Shown here: positions 63,838 to 64,000 of the stretch, in pieces
Layout of the letters: each line of letters starts with the position of its first letter
Numbering within the stretch: position 1 is the stretch's first letter
Assembly (NCBI GenBank): GCA_022414725.1
Contig: CM039462.1
Coordinates: 43,929,053 to 43,993,052, forward strand
DNA length: 64,000 bases
Direction of reading: 5' to 3'
Origin: Microglena sp. YARC
Taxonomy: Eukaryota > Chlorophyta > Chlorophyceae > Chlamydomonadales > Chlamydomonadaceae
The notes under the pieces: generated by a model
Told to the model about the DNA's origin: nothing
The model's database searches: none
What the model saw: only the letters and a program-made list of their open reading frames with translations
Position numbers and translations under genes: made by a program

Positions 63838-64000
63838 CTACGCATGGCAGCTTCCAGTCAGCTCCATTAGCCAGCCACTGGGCCAGTCCCGAAGTGTTTG
63901 GCTGCATTCGAATGCCTTTCATGCCAGCTTCCAGGAAAACTAGCTAGCTCCAGGTTGGGCCAAAGGACAGATAAAGGGAGCTGCATACAAGCTGCTACGC
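63838..64000. mobile_element. RepB hairpin MITE at the window edge
   Basis: ACGCATGGCAGCTTCCAGTC and GGGAGCTGCATACAAGCTGC arms. The right end coincides with the end of the window and may continue. 63631-63837, 5' of the AP2 gene, shows no TATA box. Confidence 0.6.

Overview
This is eukaryotic nuclear DNA with GT-AG introns, long introns packed with low-complexity sequence, LTR and non-LTR retrotransposons, many MITEs and no bacterial-style operons. An AP2/ERF-type domain, a Copia-like retroelement and plant-type CCCTAAA motifs point to the green lineage, most likely an alga. That placement is inference. The assembly has one run of exactly 1000 N (36941-37940), and the sequence after it looks like unpolished long reads.

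Layout. 1-3500: interspersed repeats and a hAT-like element. 3666-11280 (+): a complete six-exon gene for a small secreted CHRD-domain protein (158 aa). 11574-16284: a Copia-like LTR element with one long gag/protease/integrase-remnant ORF, no reverse transcriptase, and a fold-back copy of its LTR at the right end. 16336-23120: a hAT MITE, a lone candidate exon, the first exon of a minus-strand gene (18367-18513), a TGGCG satellite, an inverted repeat and a PIF/Harbinger-like element. 23552-36731 (+): a large multi-exon gene of unknown function ending in ankyrin repeats and running into the gap. 37941-47806: a ~69-bp dimeric satellite. 48038-50225: a TIR element and dispersed repeats. 50358-63630 (-): a six-exon gene for a coiled-coil, Q/H-rich, AP2-domain protein; its introns hold a LINE remnant, eight hairpin MITEs and a G-rich tract.

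The most striking pattern runs through all four genes. Almost every exon boundary is copied in tandem two to nine times: short exon edges with their polypyrimidine-AG acceptor or GT donor, or whole exons. This leaves arrays of decoy splice sites beside the real one. I could rebuild genes only by taking one copy per array and requiring the intron phases to match; the CHRD and AP2 genes then join cleanly. I did not recognise these splice-junction-anchored minisatellites as a named system.
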